Positions 48,191-57,765 of a stretch of DNA of 64,000 nt are shown here, piece after piece. The stretch covers positions 46,280,397 to 46,344,396 of the forward strand of contig CM028330.1 of assembly GCA_016647705.1 (NCBI GenBank), given 5' to 3'. Below the pieces are notes generated by a model. That model was given only the letters and a program-made list of their open reading frames with translations. It did no database searches and was not told the origin of the DNA. Position 1 is the stretch's first letter; each line of letters opens with the position of its first letter. A program made the position numbers and the translations under genes. Origin of the DNA: Eucommia ulmoides. Its lineage: Eukaryota; Streptophyta; Magnoliopsida; Garryales; Eucommiaceae.

Positions 48191-48372
48191 TGTTTTTTTA
48201 ATTAATACTCAGGTTGGGCAGGACCGGCCTTAGAAAAATTTGGTCAGGCTCTAAACCAGCCTTAATTTTGATCAGGTCTAAAAATAAAAAATAAAAATCT
48301 GCCTATGGGCTTAAAACTAAAGCCTAAACCCCGAAAAAAAAGGATCGGGCCGGGCAGGACCCCGATCCCATG
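47716..48372. mobile_element. Second GGGCCGGGC-type TIR element, inside the Pack-MULE
   Basis: Begins TAGGGGTGGACATGGGCC and ends near GGGCCGGGCAGGACCCCGAT and CCCATG, with the same architecture as 22813-23378: GGCCGGGC-type arms around an A-rich centre with a TA tract. The right end looks truncated and no target duplication was found. Confidence 0.65.
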
Positions 48373-48431
48373 AATGAGAGGATTTAAAATATATTTTGTC
48401 CTAAAATTTAAGTGGTTATTGCTTGACCTTA

Positions 48432-49280
48432 ATTTGCTATTTTCTATTTTATATAATACATGTATTGAAAGTATTCTTTTGAATATAATGTGTAAATAAA
48501 TTTATTCTACTTCATATGATTATTATTGTTTTAAATATGGGAAAATTATAATAGCATGAGGTGGGTGTCTATATGAATTCTTTAGTTTGTTCCTTCAATT
48601 CAAATTTGTTTCAATCCTGTAAAAATAAAAACTTTAATGATTTTGGATTAAAAATAAATTGTGTTCACGTGGCTTTTTAATAGGAATATTTTGTTATTTC
48701 ATCAATCCACTAAACAATAAACCTGAAGACATTTTTTCAAAATATTTTCCTAAACAATGATTTATTTGAAGAATAAGAAAGTAAAATTTAAATTATTATT
48801 AAGAGAAAACGTCTCAAGTTTAGTGAAGTAACAAAATAACAAAACTATCTATACTAAAAAGTCACTTGTTGAACACAACCTATTTTCTGTAAAAAATAAT
48901 TGATATTCTCAATTTGCAAGATTAAAACAAATGTAAAACTTAAGAGATCAAATATGCAACTTAACAAATCTAATGTAAACATCCACCCTAAACTTTAGAG
49001 ACCAAAAATGTTATTGCCACCCGTACCCATATTCACATTTTCTTTTTAAATTTATCATAACAAAAAACTCAGTATCAACCACGTGAAAAATATGGGCAGT
49101 TCATAATTATTTATCGAGGACCTGATCCCCTTTAAATCAATCCATGAGACGAATTCAACAAGGCAGACAAATAGAAGCTGAATTCTCTTAATATTCTTAG
49201 TTTATAACATTAAAGAAATAACCAAAATCATGAACCAAACAAAAGATGATCAATTAATTTAAGCATATGCCCTCCTCTCT
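48432..49280. other. Intergenic DNA at the eIF3k 3' end
   Basis: AT-rich with no ORF of note. It includes the eIF3k 3' UTR at its right edge; the polyadenylation site is not identified. Confidence 0.5.
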
Positions 49281-49472
49281 TCAGCCTAGAATGGGAAAGA
49301 TTCGGGTGATGCGCTCCAGTGGAATGCTATCTGCAGAACTCTTCTTTAGCTCAGGGCGGTTGAACTCATTGGCGGGTAGAACAATCGCTTGGCCCTTCTC
49401 CACAGCCCACCCGCAGTTTGCTACTTGATGCTCAAGGAATTTGTCCAAAGATGGCCCTTCTGTGTTAATAGC
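49281..49472 (-). CDS. TIF3K1: eIF3k exon 8 (residues 168-230 and stop)
   Basis: Acceptor ATGACAG. Encodes AINTEGPSLDKFLEHQVANC and GWAVEKGQAIVLPANEFNRP, and ends RITRIFPILG with TGA at 49281-49283. Confidence 0.95.
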   Translation of the reverse strand, partial: AINTEGPSLDKFLEHQVANCGWAVEKGQAIVLPANEFNRPELKKSSADSIPLERITRIFPILG

Positions 49473-52400
49473 CTGTCATCAAACACAACCGTCGCCTAAT
49501 CAGTAGAGAACATATCAACATGAATTTGGCACCTTTTGTTTGGGTAACGTTTGTATGATGTTTCTGTTTGCAGATTCTGTTTCTGTTCCAAGAAAATCTT
49601 GGGAATACTAAGGTTCTGATCCCAGAAATTTATTCTTAGAATCTGGTGGCAAAACAGAGGCATAATTTTTTCCCCAAAATTTATGTTTCTAACGCAGAAC
49701 AATTTGGAACACAACCAGAAATTTGGGACATAAACTCTAAACAAACAGTGCCTTAATTTGTCTGCTCTCTGCTCTCAGTTTTTTTTTTTTTTTGTTTTCA
49801 GGGAACAGAAATAAAAGCATGGGGCAAGGACACAAAAACAAACACCACTGTAGCTTTGGCGTTCCTTGACTGACCGAACTTTTTCTGGTGAACTGACTAG
49901 TAGCAACAAATGTTAGCAACAAGAGTTGGAGCCACAGAATATACCTCTGCAAGAACAGACCTAGGGACCTTCTGGTAAGTCAGACAAAGAATATGAACCG
50001 CATAGGCTTGAATTGCTTGTTCAAAACCTGCATTGTCCTCATGTAAGCACGCAGGCATAGAAGAAAATAATGTAGTTCTAAATGCAAGAACAGAAAAACA
50101 TCAACTATCGCGTCATAAACAACCTTTGCTCTTTTGTTGGACTGCAGGATTCATTTGTGACAATGAAGCCTTTGTCCATCTGATTAGGGTTGGCTACATG
50201 AATTTGTTTGCACCAAAGAACTAGTTATAGGCAATCCTCTCCATTCAATTGAATGCATAAAAACTGCAATTAATTTGCATTTTTCGTGTGAAATGAAGGA
50301 GATGCCATTGGTTATAAAATGTAAATGATATGACAACCAAGCCTTTGTCCAACTAATTACCACTCGACATTAATATGCCAGCTATTACTCTTTGTTGGTT
50401 CAAGTCTAACGCACTTCATTAACAGGGTTCTAATATTCTTACTTCGGAGCAGCTCCATTACCAGTGTTAAAGACAACCTACCCAAATTAAGATATCCCCT
50501 GGTTAAGCTTTCATGGTGTCCTAACACCTACTGACTTGGGCCAAGTAGATTGAGATCATTATCTCAAAAGTCGTTTCACTACATAGAAAGCATGTCACAC
50601 TAGTCATGAGAGTGCAAAAAAATTGAGAAAAAGTTATAAATGTCCATGGACTATGGGTGGGGTGAAATACTCCTTGGGCGTACACCCCAAGTTTCTGAGC
50701 ATAAAAATCGGACGAAGTTCAAGGCTTGGAGCGTAAGCCCTGTGAGATTCTTCATTTTTTTTATTTCACTAAATTAAATATTAATAAAAATTAAGTTATT
50801 TTAAGGTTTTGACTAAGGTTTGCATTTAACCTAACTCAAGTTACTATTAGAAAATATCCCTAAAAATATACTCAAAAATCTTCATCTTCCTTTATCTTCC
50901 CATTGGGTGATTAAATAGATAATTTTAGCGAGAACTAAACTTGCATCTTCACTTATTTACATTCCATTATACTATAGAAGTTTCTATGGTTTTACTTTGC
51001 AAGTGACTTAGCATAAATCTTTTATACGTGTCTTTCTTTTCTTTTTTTTCTTTTTTTTTTTGCCATTTTTGTATCAAATTACTTAATTTAGATCTTACAA
51101 ATTTCAGACTTTTAACCCTTCGTCAATATTACATAAAATTACGAAAATATACATCTTGAGAGTCCTAAGTGTATTTTTCCCATTTCGATATTAAACAAAC
51201 ACTTTTTTTCCCTCGATTCTTGATTAATTTTTTGGATACAAGTCTAACTTCATTAAATAGATGGAGATTTTGTGTTCTAATTTTTTCAAAAATGATTAAA
51301 TTAGCCAATTATAGTTTGACAGTAAATTTGTTCTTTTGGTAGTATTATTTAAATTTTTTGATTAAAAAAACAAATCTCTAAGTTTTTTTTTTTTTTTTTT
51401 GATATAATTGTTGTGCCCCTTCTATAATAAATTTCTGGATCCACCACCGACCCCACGTCTCAGGGCGTGCGCCTTACCTGGGACAGGTTAAAACGGCGGC
51501 ACCTTTTACCGGTGTTCACTACGCAGCGACATACTAGAGTAGAGATTGAGTGTAATTAGATTGAGGTCTTTACAGATAAATAGCTAGTAATCCATGATGG
51601 TCACTAGAATAGGCGAGTCTTAATATTAGGACACAAGCAAGGGTAAAATAGGTGGACTATCCTTTATTCAATTGAGAGAATGGATTTTTGAGAGCTTAAT
51701 ATTACTCGTGTGTGCCTAACGGTATACTTTTTTAAGGAACCGTTGTACTACATTGAATAAAATTAGGATATTGGGGATTAATTAGGATACTGGGGATTCA
51801 TGTTTATGGGCACCATCTTTGTAAAATTCTCACGAGACACAACTCATCTACTAGGGATCATCTAGAGGTTTAAAGGTTTGTTGTATATGCTAAATACAAC
51901 CGTTCTCCCTACAAAAATGAATTGACCTTTTCTTTATATAGATTGTTGTTGTGAAGGCTCTATTGTTTGCTCAAGGTTGACTAGAAGTTCAGATTATGGG
52001 GTGTGATCAAGCCACTTTGTGCTAGATTTCTTTCCTCAAACATGATTCTTAAGCAAATAATAGAACAATAATCACATCCCTAGTGTGTTCACTGAGTAAA
52101 ACAAGTTAAATGTGGATTCAGCGTGCAATTGAAGGAACAAATGCAAAAATTCAACAAAAAAGAAGCAGCATCCACTTTTTTGCCTTAGGAAAGATCACCC
52201 TGGCCCAGGGAGAGGGCCCTCCAGTGACTCACCAATTGGATGCCTTGTTTTTGCCTCAGAGCCCGTTTACATCTCAGGCGAGCCTCTGACAAACAGACTA
52301 GCACATTCTCTCCCAGGGCAGGAACAATCTCGCCCAGGGAAAGAGTAGGCTTAAAATTCGATTTGTGCATCCGATGCCTCTTTTTAGGCAATTTGAGTAA

Positions 52401-55400
52401 AAAAAAACTCTATTAAGTTGCCTTGCCTAGGGTTCGACTTTGACCTACCAACCTGGAGAAGAGACAACAGCTCAAGATTGATGAAGAATACCTATTTGGA
52501 GGACCAAACTAAGCAAGAGATGTCACTACATTCACCGTGAGCGTTTATTTTCTCCGCTTCGGGTTAGGGATGTGTAGTGTTTTTAGGTGTTTCTTGTAAT
52601 CTTCTCATTTAACTCTTTCTAGATATGTGTGTAATTACTGCACAACGAGAAACTATTGAATTCTTCATCGCAATTATCTTGTAGAAATTAGATTTGGAAG
52701 TGATTATTACTAGACGTTAGATCCAATGGTTGTGTAACCTATTATCTTCGAGATTAGTTAACGTAGGAATTGAGTCTCAATTATAGGCCATGCTAATTGA
52801 ATAGTTAATAAATCTTCGAAGAAATAATAACTTGTAGTTAGAAATACTCCATTACACACAACTTTGGATTGAATGAGAAGTAGAAAATAACCATATAACC
52901 AAAATGCATGAACACCCTAACCCTAGTCTTATCTCTGTTGAATTGAATTTTATTTACTTTTTGCTCATTACACAAAACCAATCTTTCACAACTTGAAAAT
53001 GACAATATATTGATAATTACAATCCAATCCCCAAGGATTCAACAGCCCAATACAAGCGCGATATTATGACAATTTTGTGGTAGTAAAAGGGTTCAATGTT
53101 GACCCAATACTCACATTTTGTTTCTTATAATCTTTGCAGATTGGAATAGACTAACCGGGCTCCAACCTTTTAGTTTGTATAAATAAGCACGAAACATTGG
53201 TTACCTGTTTTAATTTGTAACTCTATCCCTTTACTTGCTTTGTTGTGGTATCAGTTGCATGTTTGAATTCTGTGGTAGTCTTATCTAATTGTGTGTGGGT
53301 GGGGGGGAGTTTTTGTACGCACAGTAGCCGATCTCTTGATCGCAAGAACATACCTTTAGACTCAATTCCAAGGACCGTACCTAGAAGAGTGAGAACCACA
53401 TCTAGGACCCTGCTTTACACTCATTCCCTAGAGAATTAGACATGGCCTAATAAGTACCCAAAACCCTAAACATGTATTACACTCCTACTGCCTATATCTC
53501 CCCCTTGTGTATCCGTTTACCAGTTCTTGTGGGGGGGCTTACATTTTAGATTAAGTGGTCCACCATCCAAAAGCTTACCACATATTTTTATGCAAATAAT
53601 AAAAATCTTGCAAGCATCTTGATGACTTTTTAGATATTGCACAACCAAGATAAAAACCGATGCCCTTACTACCATTCATTAAATCAACATATGAATCTTG
53701 CCTTCATATTCCATATTCAGTGAAAGTTAGAAACTAAAGTCCTTCCCACCATTCATTTAGTACGATAAAACACAATAAATTGATCAATTCGTCCATCAGT
53801 TCCAAGGGAAAAACAGACCATATTCACATGAAACATACAAACATGAACCCCAAATAAAAGAACTAAGCATTACCTGGCACAACTTCTAGTATGTGGCGGC
53901 TCTTTGCCAATTCATCCCAGAATTGTTGGAATCTTGCTGTCTGCATAAGAGAAAGATTAGGTACGGATAACAATCAAGTTCACACAATATGACAATGGCA
54001 TGCAGGTGACAAGGTCAGAGTAAAGAACAAAGACATACCTCCAGATAGTGTGAGAGAACTATCAGGGTCTTGACTTGTTCTTCCATTTGCTGATATTAAC
54101 ACAAACAAGACAACAATATTTTCACCATGCACTGACAAATAAATATCTAGAGTAAATCCATTTCCAGTTTATGACTCTGAACAATTCCCAAAGGCCTACA
54201 AGGTAATCTAAATCAAGGTTTGCCTTGGGTACAATGGTAAGGTTGCTCCATTATGACCTGGAGGTCCCAGGTTCAAATCTTGGAAACAGTCTCTCTGTAT
54301 ACAGAGGTAAGGCCGTGTACATCAGACCCTGCAATGGAGGGAGCCTTTGTGCATTGGGCATACCTTTTTTAGCGCCTTCAAAGTTCAAATGTGTGTATGT
54401 GTGTCTATATATATGCATTGGTTGGCTCATAATACAAATGCATAACATTAAAATGCTCAAACATTTCTATTTATGTTTTGACGAAAAGTTCTCAAATGAG
54501 GATTCATGTGAATTATGCATATCATACTACTCCTTTTCCTATTGATTCTTTCGAAAAATCCAAATCCCAACAGGGTGTTCTTTCTGAGAAAACGGAAGGG
54601 GGAAAGAAAAAAGAAAACAAGTCTTCTCTATCAAAATCATTTAACTGGGAGTTCTCAGAAATCCAATCAAAGGCAGTCCAATAAGTAATATTATCAAGAT
54701 GATAAGGAATTGAATCATACCACTCGTTCTGGAATTAGGAAAAGACAGAGGCTGAAATCCGAACTGGGCATTGCCATAAGGGCCTGTTAAACAGAGAAGG
54801 AATAAAATAAAGCCATCAACTACAATATGTACTCAGATACAGAAAAAATGAATTAAACTAAAAAAAAAGACATGATCAAACCTTAAACAAAATACGGGCC
54901 ACAATTTGAGTACTCATTCTATCAGGCTCGAACTGCAATAACAACCAAAGCATGTGCCTCAGTTCATTAAAATAACTGTAAGACTGTAAATTTAAATATT
55001 ATTGTATGATCATTAAGTGTCCCAGCAGAGAAGTGGAACAGGAACCTACTTGATAGAGGCGAAGAAGGCAAAGATTAGCATCCAAGCTGTATGTTTGCGA
55101 TGTAACCTGATTATCATCCATTTGAAGATAATTAACAAAAAGGTAAAAAATTGGACAATCACAAAAAAAATATAATACCTATTGAGAAACTATTGAGATA
55201 CTAAAGAGCATTTCCAATAATTAGGCCAAATTTGGTGTACCATTTATCAAATATGGTACATGAATAGCACTATGACACACCTAATTTAGATTGAGTGCTC
55301 CAACAGATGTGGCAAAATTGATATGCCATTTTTTTAAAAGTATTTTTACATTAAAATTAGAAATAAAAATTAACTTAGAATTAATCGTAGTTTTTAAATA

Positions 55401-56227
55401 TATTTTTTTATGTAGTTCGATTTTTTTAGCTTAAATTAAATTATAACAATAATTTAAAATTTAAAATAAAATTAAAACCCTAAAATAAACCAAGGTTAAC
55501 CCAACCCTAATTAAACCTAATCCTAATCAATCTCATCCAGGTATGGCACGGGTACTAATTGGACCAAATATGGCACACGGAGCACTAATAATGACCGAGT
55601 TGTTGGAGCTTATTTTGGCATCAAAATTGTCAAAATTTGGGATGGCACAGAGGATGGCCAACCGGTTAGAGTTGTTCCAAGTACTTTCAATGAAATTAGA
55701 ACATAATACAATGCTGGCATCGTTGCCTGAGTCAGAAATAACATTCCATATCCGTGCCACCATGAAGAAATAGCAAGTAGTAATGCAAAATCAAATTCAT
55801 GAAATAAACAAAAATGCACACGTTGTAATACTCTAACAGTAAAGCATTAGTTTCCATAATTATTTCCCTATTAATTATGAAAACACTCATCTCTTTGAAG
55901 TATATGCTCCGTTTGAGATTGAACAGGTTCTAAAAAGACGTTTCCTTTCCTACCCATCCCAGAGATTCAAATTTTAGAAATCAGAACACATGAAACACAC
56001 AAGAATGGTTCCCAACGTTTACAGACATCGACTCTCTCTCTCACACACACACACACGTGTATGTAAATTAAGGGGGGTGGGGGGAGAGAAAAGGGAACCT
56101 GTTCATTGACATAATTTTCTAGATCAGGAAGGATATCTGGGTTGTAGGGATTGACGGCCACCAGCTGCTCCACCGTGACTGACTGTTGCTTCTGACCACC
56201 AACACCCACATCTTTCTCTGCTCCCAT
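49281..56227 (-). CDS. TIF3K1: Eukaryotic translation initiation factor 3 subunit k, 8 coding exons
   Basis: eIF3k is a small non-core subunit of the cytoplasmic eIF3 complex, which acts in 43S pre-initiation complex assembly (family knowledge). Coding exons on the minus strand are 56227-56099, 55106-55050, 54932-54882, 54783-54721, 54089-54039, 53940-53874, 50027-49945 and 49472-49281. They sum to 693 nt, 230 residues plus TGA. The start MGAEKDVGVG precedes TVEQLVAVNPYNPDILPDLE; the HAM-type helical repeats follow; RHILEVVPGFEQAIQAYA starts the PCI/winged-helix half; and the protein ends LERITRIFPILG. Length matches plant eIF3k (about 226). All junctions are GT-AG and phases agree. No defect seen. 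The 3.8 kb seventh intron is the main expansion. Confidence 0.95.
49528..49752. mobile_element. Small TIR element in the last eIF3k intron
   Basis: GGCACCTTTTGTTTGGGTAAC on the left pairs imperfectly with GGCACTGTTTGTTTAGAG (inverted right end), followed by TTA. About 225 bp, non-coding, rich in TTCTGTTTCTGTTCC-type sequence. Confidence 0.5.
49945..50027 (-). CDS. TIF3K1: eIF3k exon 7 (residues 140-167)
   Basis: Acceptor ATGCAG and donor GTATAT. Encodes FEQAIQAYAVHILCLTYQKV and then PRSVLAE. Confidence 0.94.
50028..53873 (-). other. eIF3k intron 7, 3.8 kb
   Basis: No gene. GC-richer patches at 50650-50750 and 51430-51530, each with GGGCGT(G/A) and GCGTAAG/GCGCC-type words in opposite orientation, may be ends of an old hAT-like element. 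Positions 52150-53480 read like an LTR-element internal region, but no domain, LTR pair or target duplication could be shown. A short open frame at 53245-53439 (VRTTSRTLL at its end) is unassigned. Confidence 0.4.
53874..53940 (-). CDS. TIF3K1: eIF3k exon 6 (residues 118-140)
   Basis: Acceptor ATGCAG and donor GTAATG. Encodes TARFQQFWDELAKSRHILEV and VP; ends with one base of the Gly codon. Confidence 0.94.
54039..54089 (-). CDS. TIF3K1: eIF3k exon 5 (residues 101-117)
   Basis: Acceptor TATCAG and donor GTATGT. Encodes QMEEQVKTLIVLSHYLE. Confidence 0.94.
54222..54373 (+). mobile_element. Au-like SINE in eIF3k intron 4
   Basis: GCCTTGGGTACAATGGTAAG, then CATTATGACCTGGAGGTCCC, GGTTCAAATCTTGGAAACAG and GGCCGTGTACATCAGACCCT, ending with a T run at 54364-54370. 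It aligns by eye with the SINE at 37527 except for a missing segment after GACCC. The element lies antisense to the gene. No clear target duplication. Confidence 0.85.
54721..54783 (-). CDS. TIF3K1: eIF3k exon 4 (residues 80-100)
   Basis: Acceptor TAACAG and donor GTATGA. Encodes ALMAMPSSDFSLCLFLIPER and V. Confidence 0.94.
54882..54932 (-). CDS. TIF3K1: eIF3k exon 3 (residues 63-79)
   Basis: Acceptor TTGCAG and donor GTTTGA. Encodes FEPDRMSTQIVARILFK. Confidence 0.94.
55050..55106 (-). CDS. TIF3K1: eIF3k exon 2 (residues 44-62)
   Basis: Acceptor AATCAG and donor GTAGGT. Encodes VTSQTYSLDANLCLLRLYQ. Confidence 0.94.
55204..55682. mobile_element. MITE-like TIR element in eIF3k intron 1
   Basis: Left GAGCATTTCCAATAATTAGG (from 55206) pairs imperfectly with the inverted right end GGAACAACTCTAACCGG (to 55679). 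Internally, ATGGCAC and CCAAATATGG words occur on both arms and the centre is AT-rich. No coding sequence; open frames here are not genes. Confidence 0.55.
56099..56227 (-). CDS. TIF3K1: eIF3k exon 1 (residues 1-43)
   Basis: ATG at 56225-56227, encoding a Gln/Gly-rich start and then VNPYNPDILPDLENYVNEQ. Donor GTTCCC, phase 0. Confidence 0.94.
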
Positions 56228-57063
56228 ATTCTCTCTGCCTCCGTATACAATTTTCCTTCTTGGTTTTGGGATCTATGAACTCAAAACACTTTTGATTCCG
56301 ATGAATAATTATAGAGAGTGAGGGAGAGATAAGAAGGTTCAGTGTCACGGTTCGAAGACGGGTATCCGGAGACTGGTGAGGTGGAGACGAGGGGCTTGGG
56401 TGCTAGGGTATTATTCAAGTAGGGTGATTTGGCTAGTTTAAGTTTTAACAAATTACATTATTAGCCATGACATATGGAATAAATGTTAAATATGCTTAAA
56501 AGTTTTAATTATTTCAATTAAGTTCCTACACTTTGATCGTTTATTTCAATTTTACTCTTACTCTATTTTTATTTTTTTTTATTATTCTAATGTAATTCAT
56601 CAATGCCACCCACTCTTCATTTATTTATTTCTATTGTTGTTCCCACAATTCTAAAAACTATAAGACGTCGTTAAGTTACATTTAATCGTATCAGTTTTAT
56701 GACCTTTATTACAAATCGATAATGTAATAGGGAGATCTGAGTTTATATGACAATTAATGAATTCCAAATATTACCTTCAATTTGGGTTTCACTATCACTA
56801 TATCAAATTAATTTATTTTAGTTTAATATCACCATCCTTAATTGCTTACTAACTTACACACCAAGCATTTACGTATTTAATCTAAGGGAGAACATAACAC
56901 TTGTTGCAGGGGGTGCATATGTTAAGCAATACCAAAGTTGTCTTTGTGCCCGAATTTCGACACTTGTTATAATGATCATTCTAGCTTTCATATTTGGTAG
57001 TTGAAAATTGAACTAGATTGAAGATTCAACATATAAAACGTAGTATAATAGCATTCAATCATT
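56228..57063 (-). promoter_or_regulatory. eIF3k leader and upstream region
   Basis: On the minus strand the probable leader (about 56410-56228) includes CACCCAAGCCCCTCGTCTCC and a CTCTCCCTCACTCTC pyrimidine stretch. The start site and TATA box are not certain. Further upstream is AT-rich intergenic DNA. Confidence 0.45.
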
Positions 57064-57244
57064 TGTTAGAATAATTGAGAGGCAGAATATTGTGAAAAAA
57101 TATAAGATCACGTATTGATACGTGTGAAACCTACAAAAATACAAAGATGTATAAAGGTGCCTATATATAGGAAAGAATTAAGATTTGGAGTATTGGGCTT
57201 TAGGAAACCTAGTAGGCCAAAACTCATATATACATATATTAACA
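57064..57244 (-). repeat. Copia 3' LTR (single copy)
   Basis: On the minus strand starts TGTTAATATATG right after a polypurine tract TTTGAAGAGGA and ends ATTATTCTAACA. It contains a TATA-like CCTATATATAGG. 181 bp. No second LTR in the window. Confidence 0.7.
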
Positions 57245-57765
57245 TCCTCTTCAAACTCAATATGGTAAAATAAACGCAAACTTGAATTTGGAAAGTAAAG
57301 TGTGAAAGCATTAAGTTGGATGAACCTTAGTGCAAATATATGTGGTCTGATTGGTAGAGCTAACTGAGGTAGGCAAACAGTTTTTTAGAGAATGTAATGA
57401 TAGATGAAGTGGCAAGTTGTCTTGACATGTTTGGTGTGCTCGTAGAAAACATCTTTGTGGACGATCTGAATAACATTTTCATTATCACAATTGAGAACAA
57501 TACTTGTAGTAGATGATACTCCCATGTTAGAGAGGAGCCAACAAAGTCAACGTAGTTCTTGTGTTGCATCAGCGATATCACAATACTCAACTTTAGTACT
57601 GGAATGAGTCACCACGATTTGTTTCTAACTGTGCTAGGAAATAAGTGAGTCACTCAAGAAGAAACAATAACCATTATAGAACTTTTATCAGTGGGATTTG
57701 CAATTTCACGATAAGGATACTTGAATCATGTTACTACTATGTTTCAAATAGATAAGGATATAGAA
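57245..57765 (-). pseudogene. Copia RNase H remnant next to the LTR
   Basis: Shifted-frame pieces VTHSSTKVEYCDIADATQEL, STTSIVLNCDNENVIQIVHK and DVFYEHTKHVKT, the copia RNase H signature, with stops. The rest of the element towards 59 kb is not recognisable, so it is 5'-truncated or decayed. Confidence 0.75.

Larger units (their letters stand above)
46628..48401 (-). mobile_element. Mutator-like element carrying a captured gene fragment (probable Pack-MULE)
   Basis: Flanked by a perfect 9-bp duplication TAAAATTTA (46619-46627 and 48402-48410), the size typical of Mutator elements. Termini are GGGCAAAATATATTTTAAAC and, inverted, GGACAAAATATATTTTAAAT. Long inverted arms are recognisable further in, e.g. 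GCCGCCAGTGTGTTTACCC (about 46894) against GGGTGAACACACTGGCGG (about 47606). There is no transposase. The centre (about 46950-47570) looks like an intron-exon segment of a host gene on the minus strand. A GGGCCGGGC-type element is inserted in the right arm. Confidence 0.82.
46176..48428. mobile_element. Tourist-like element that hosts the Mutator-like element
   Basis: Left end GGTCCCGTTTGTTAACGCAA after TTA (46173-46175), like the 42960 element. The right end appears only after the Mutator-like insertion, as TTATTGCTTGACC followed by TTA (48429-48431). Removing 46628-48410 restores a plausible continuous element. The right terminus is weak. Confidence 0.45.

Noticed and set aside
52185..52391. 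68-codon minus-strand frame in eIF3k intron 7
   Set aside because: GC-richer repeat-like patch, no recognisable domain, too short to support.
55533..55819. Overlapping open frames in eIF3k intron 1
   Set aside because: Inside or next to a MITE-like element, on both strands, without domains.
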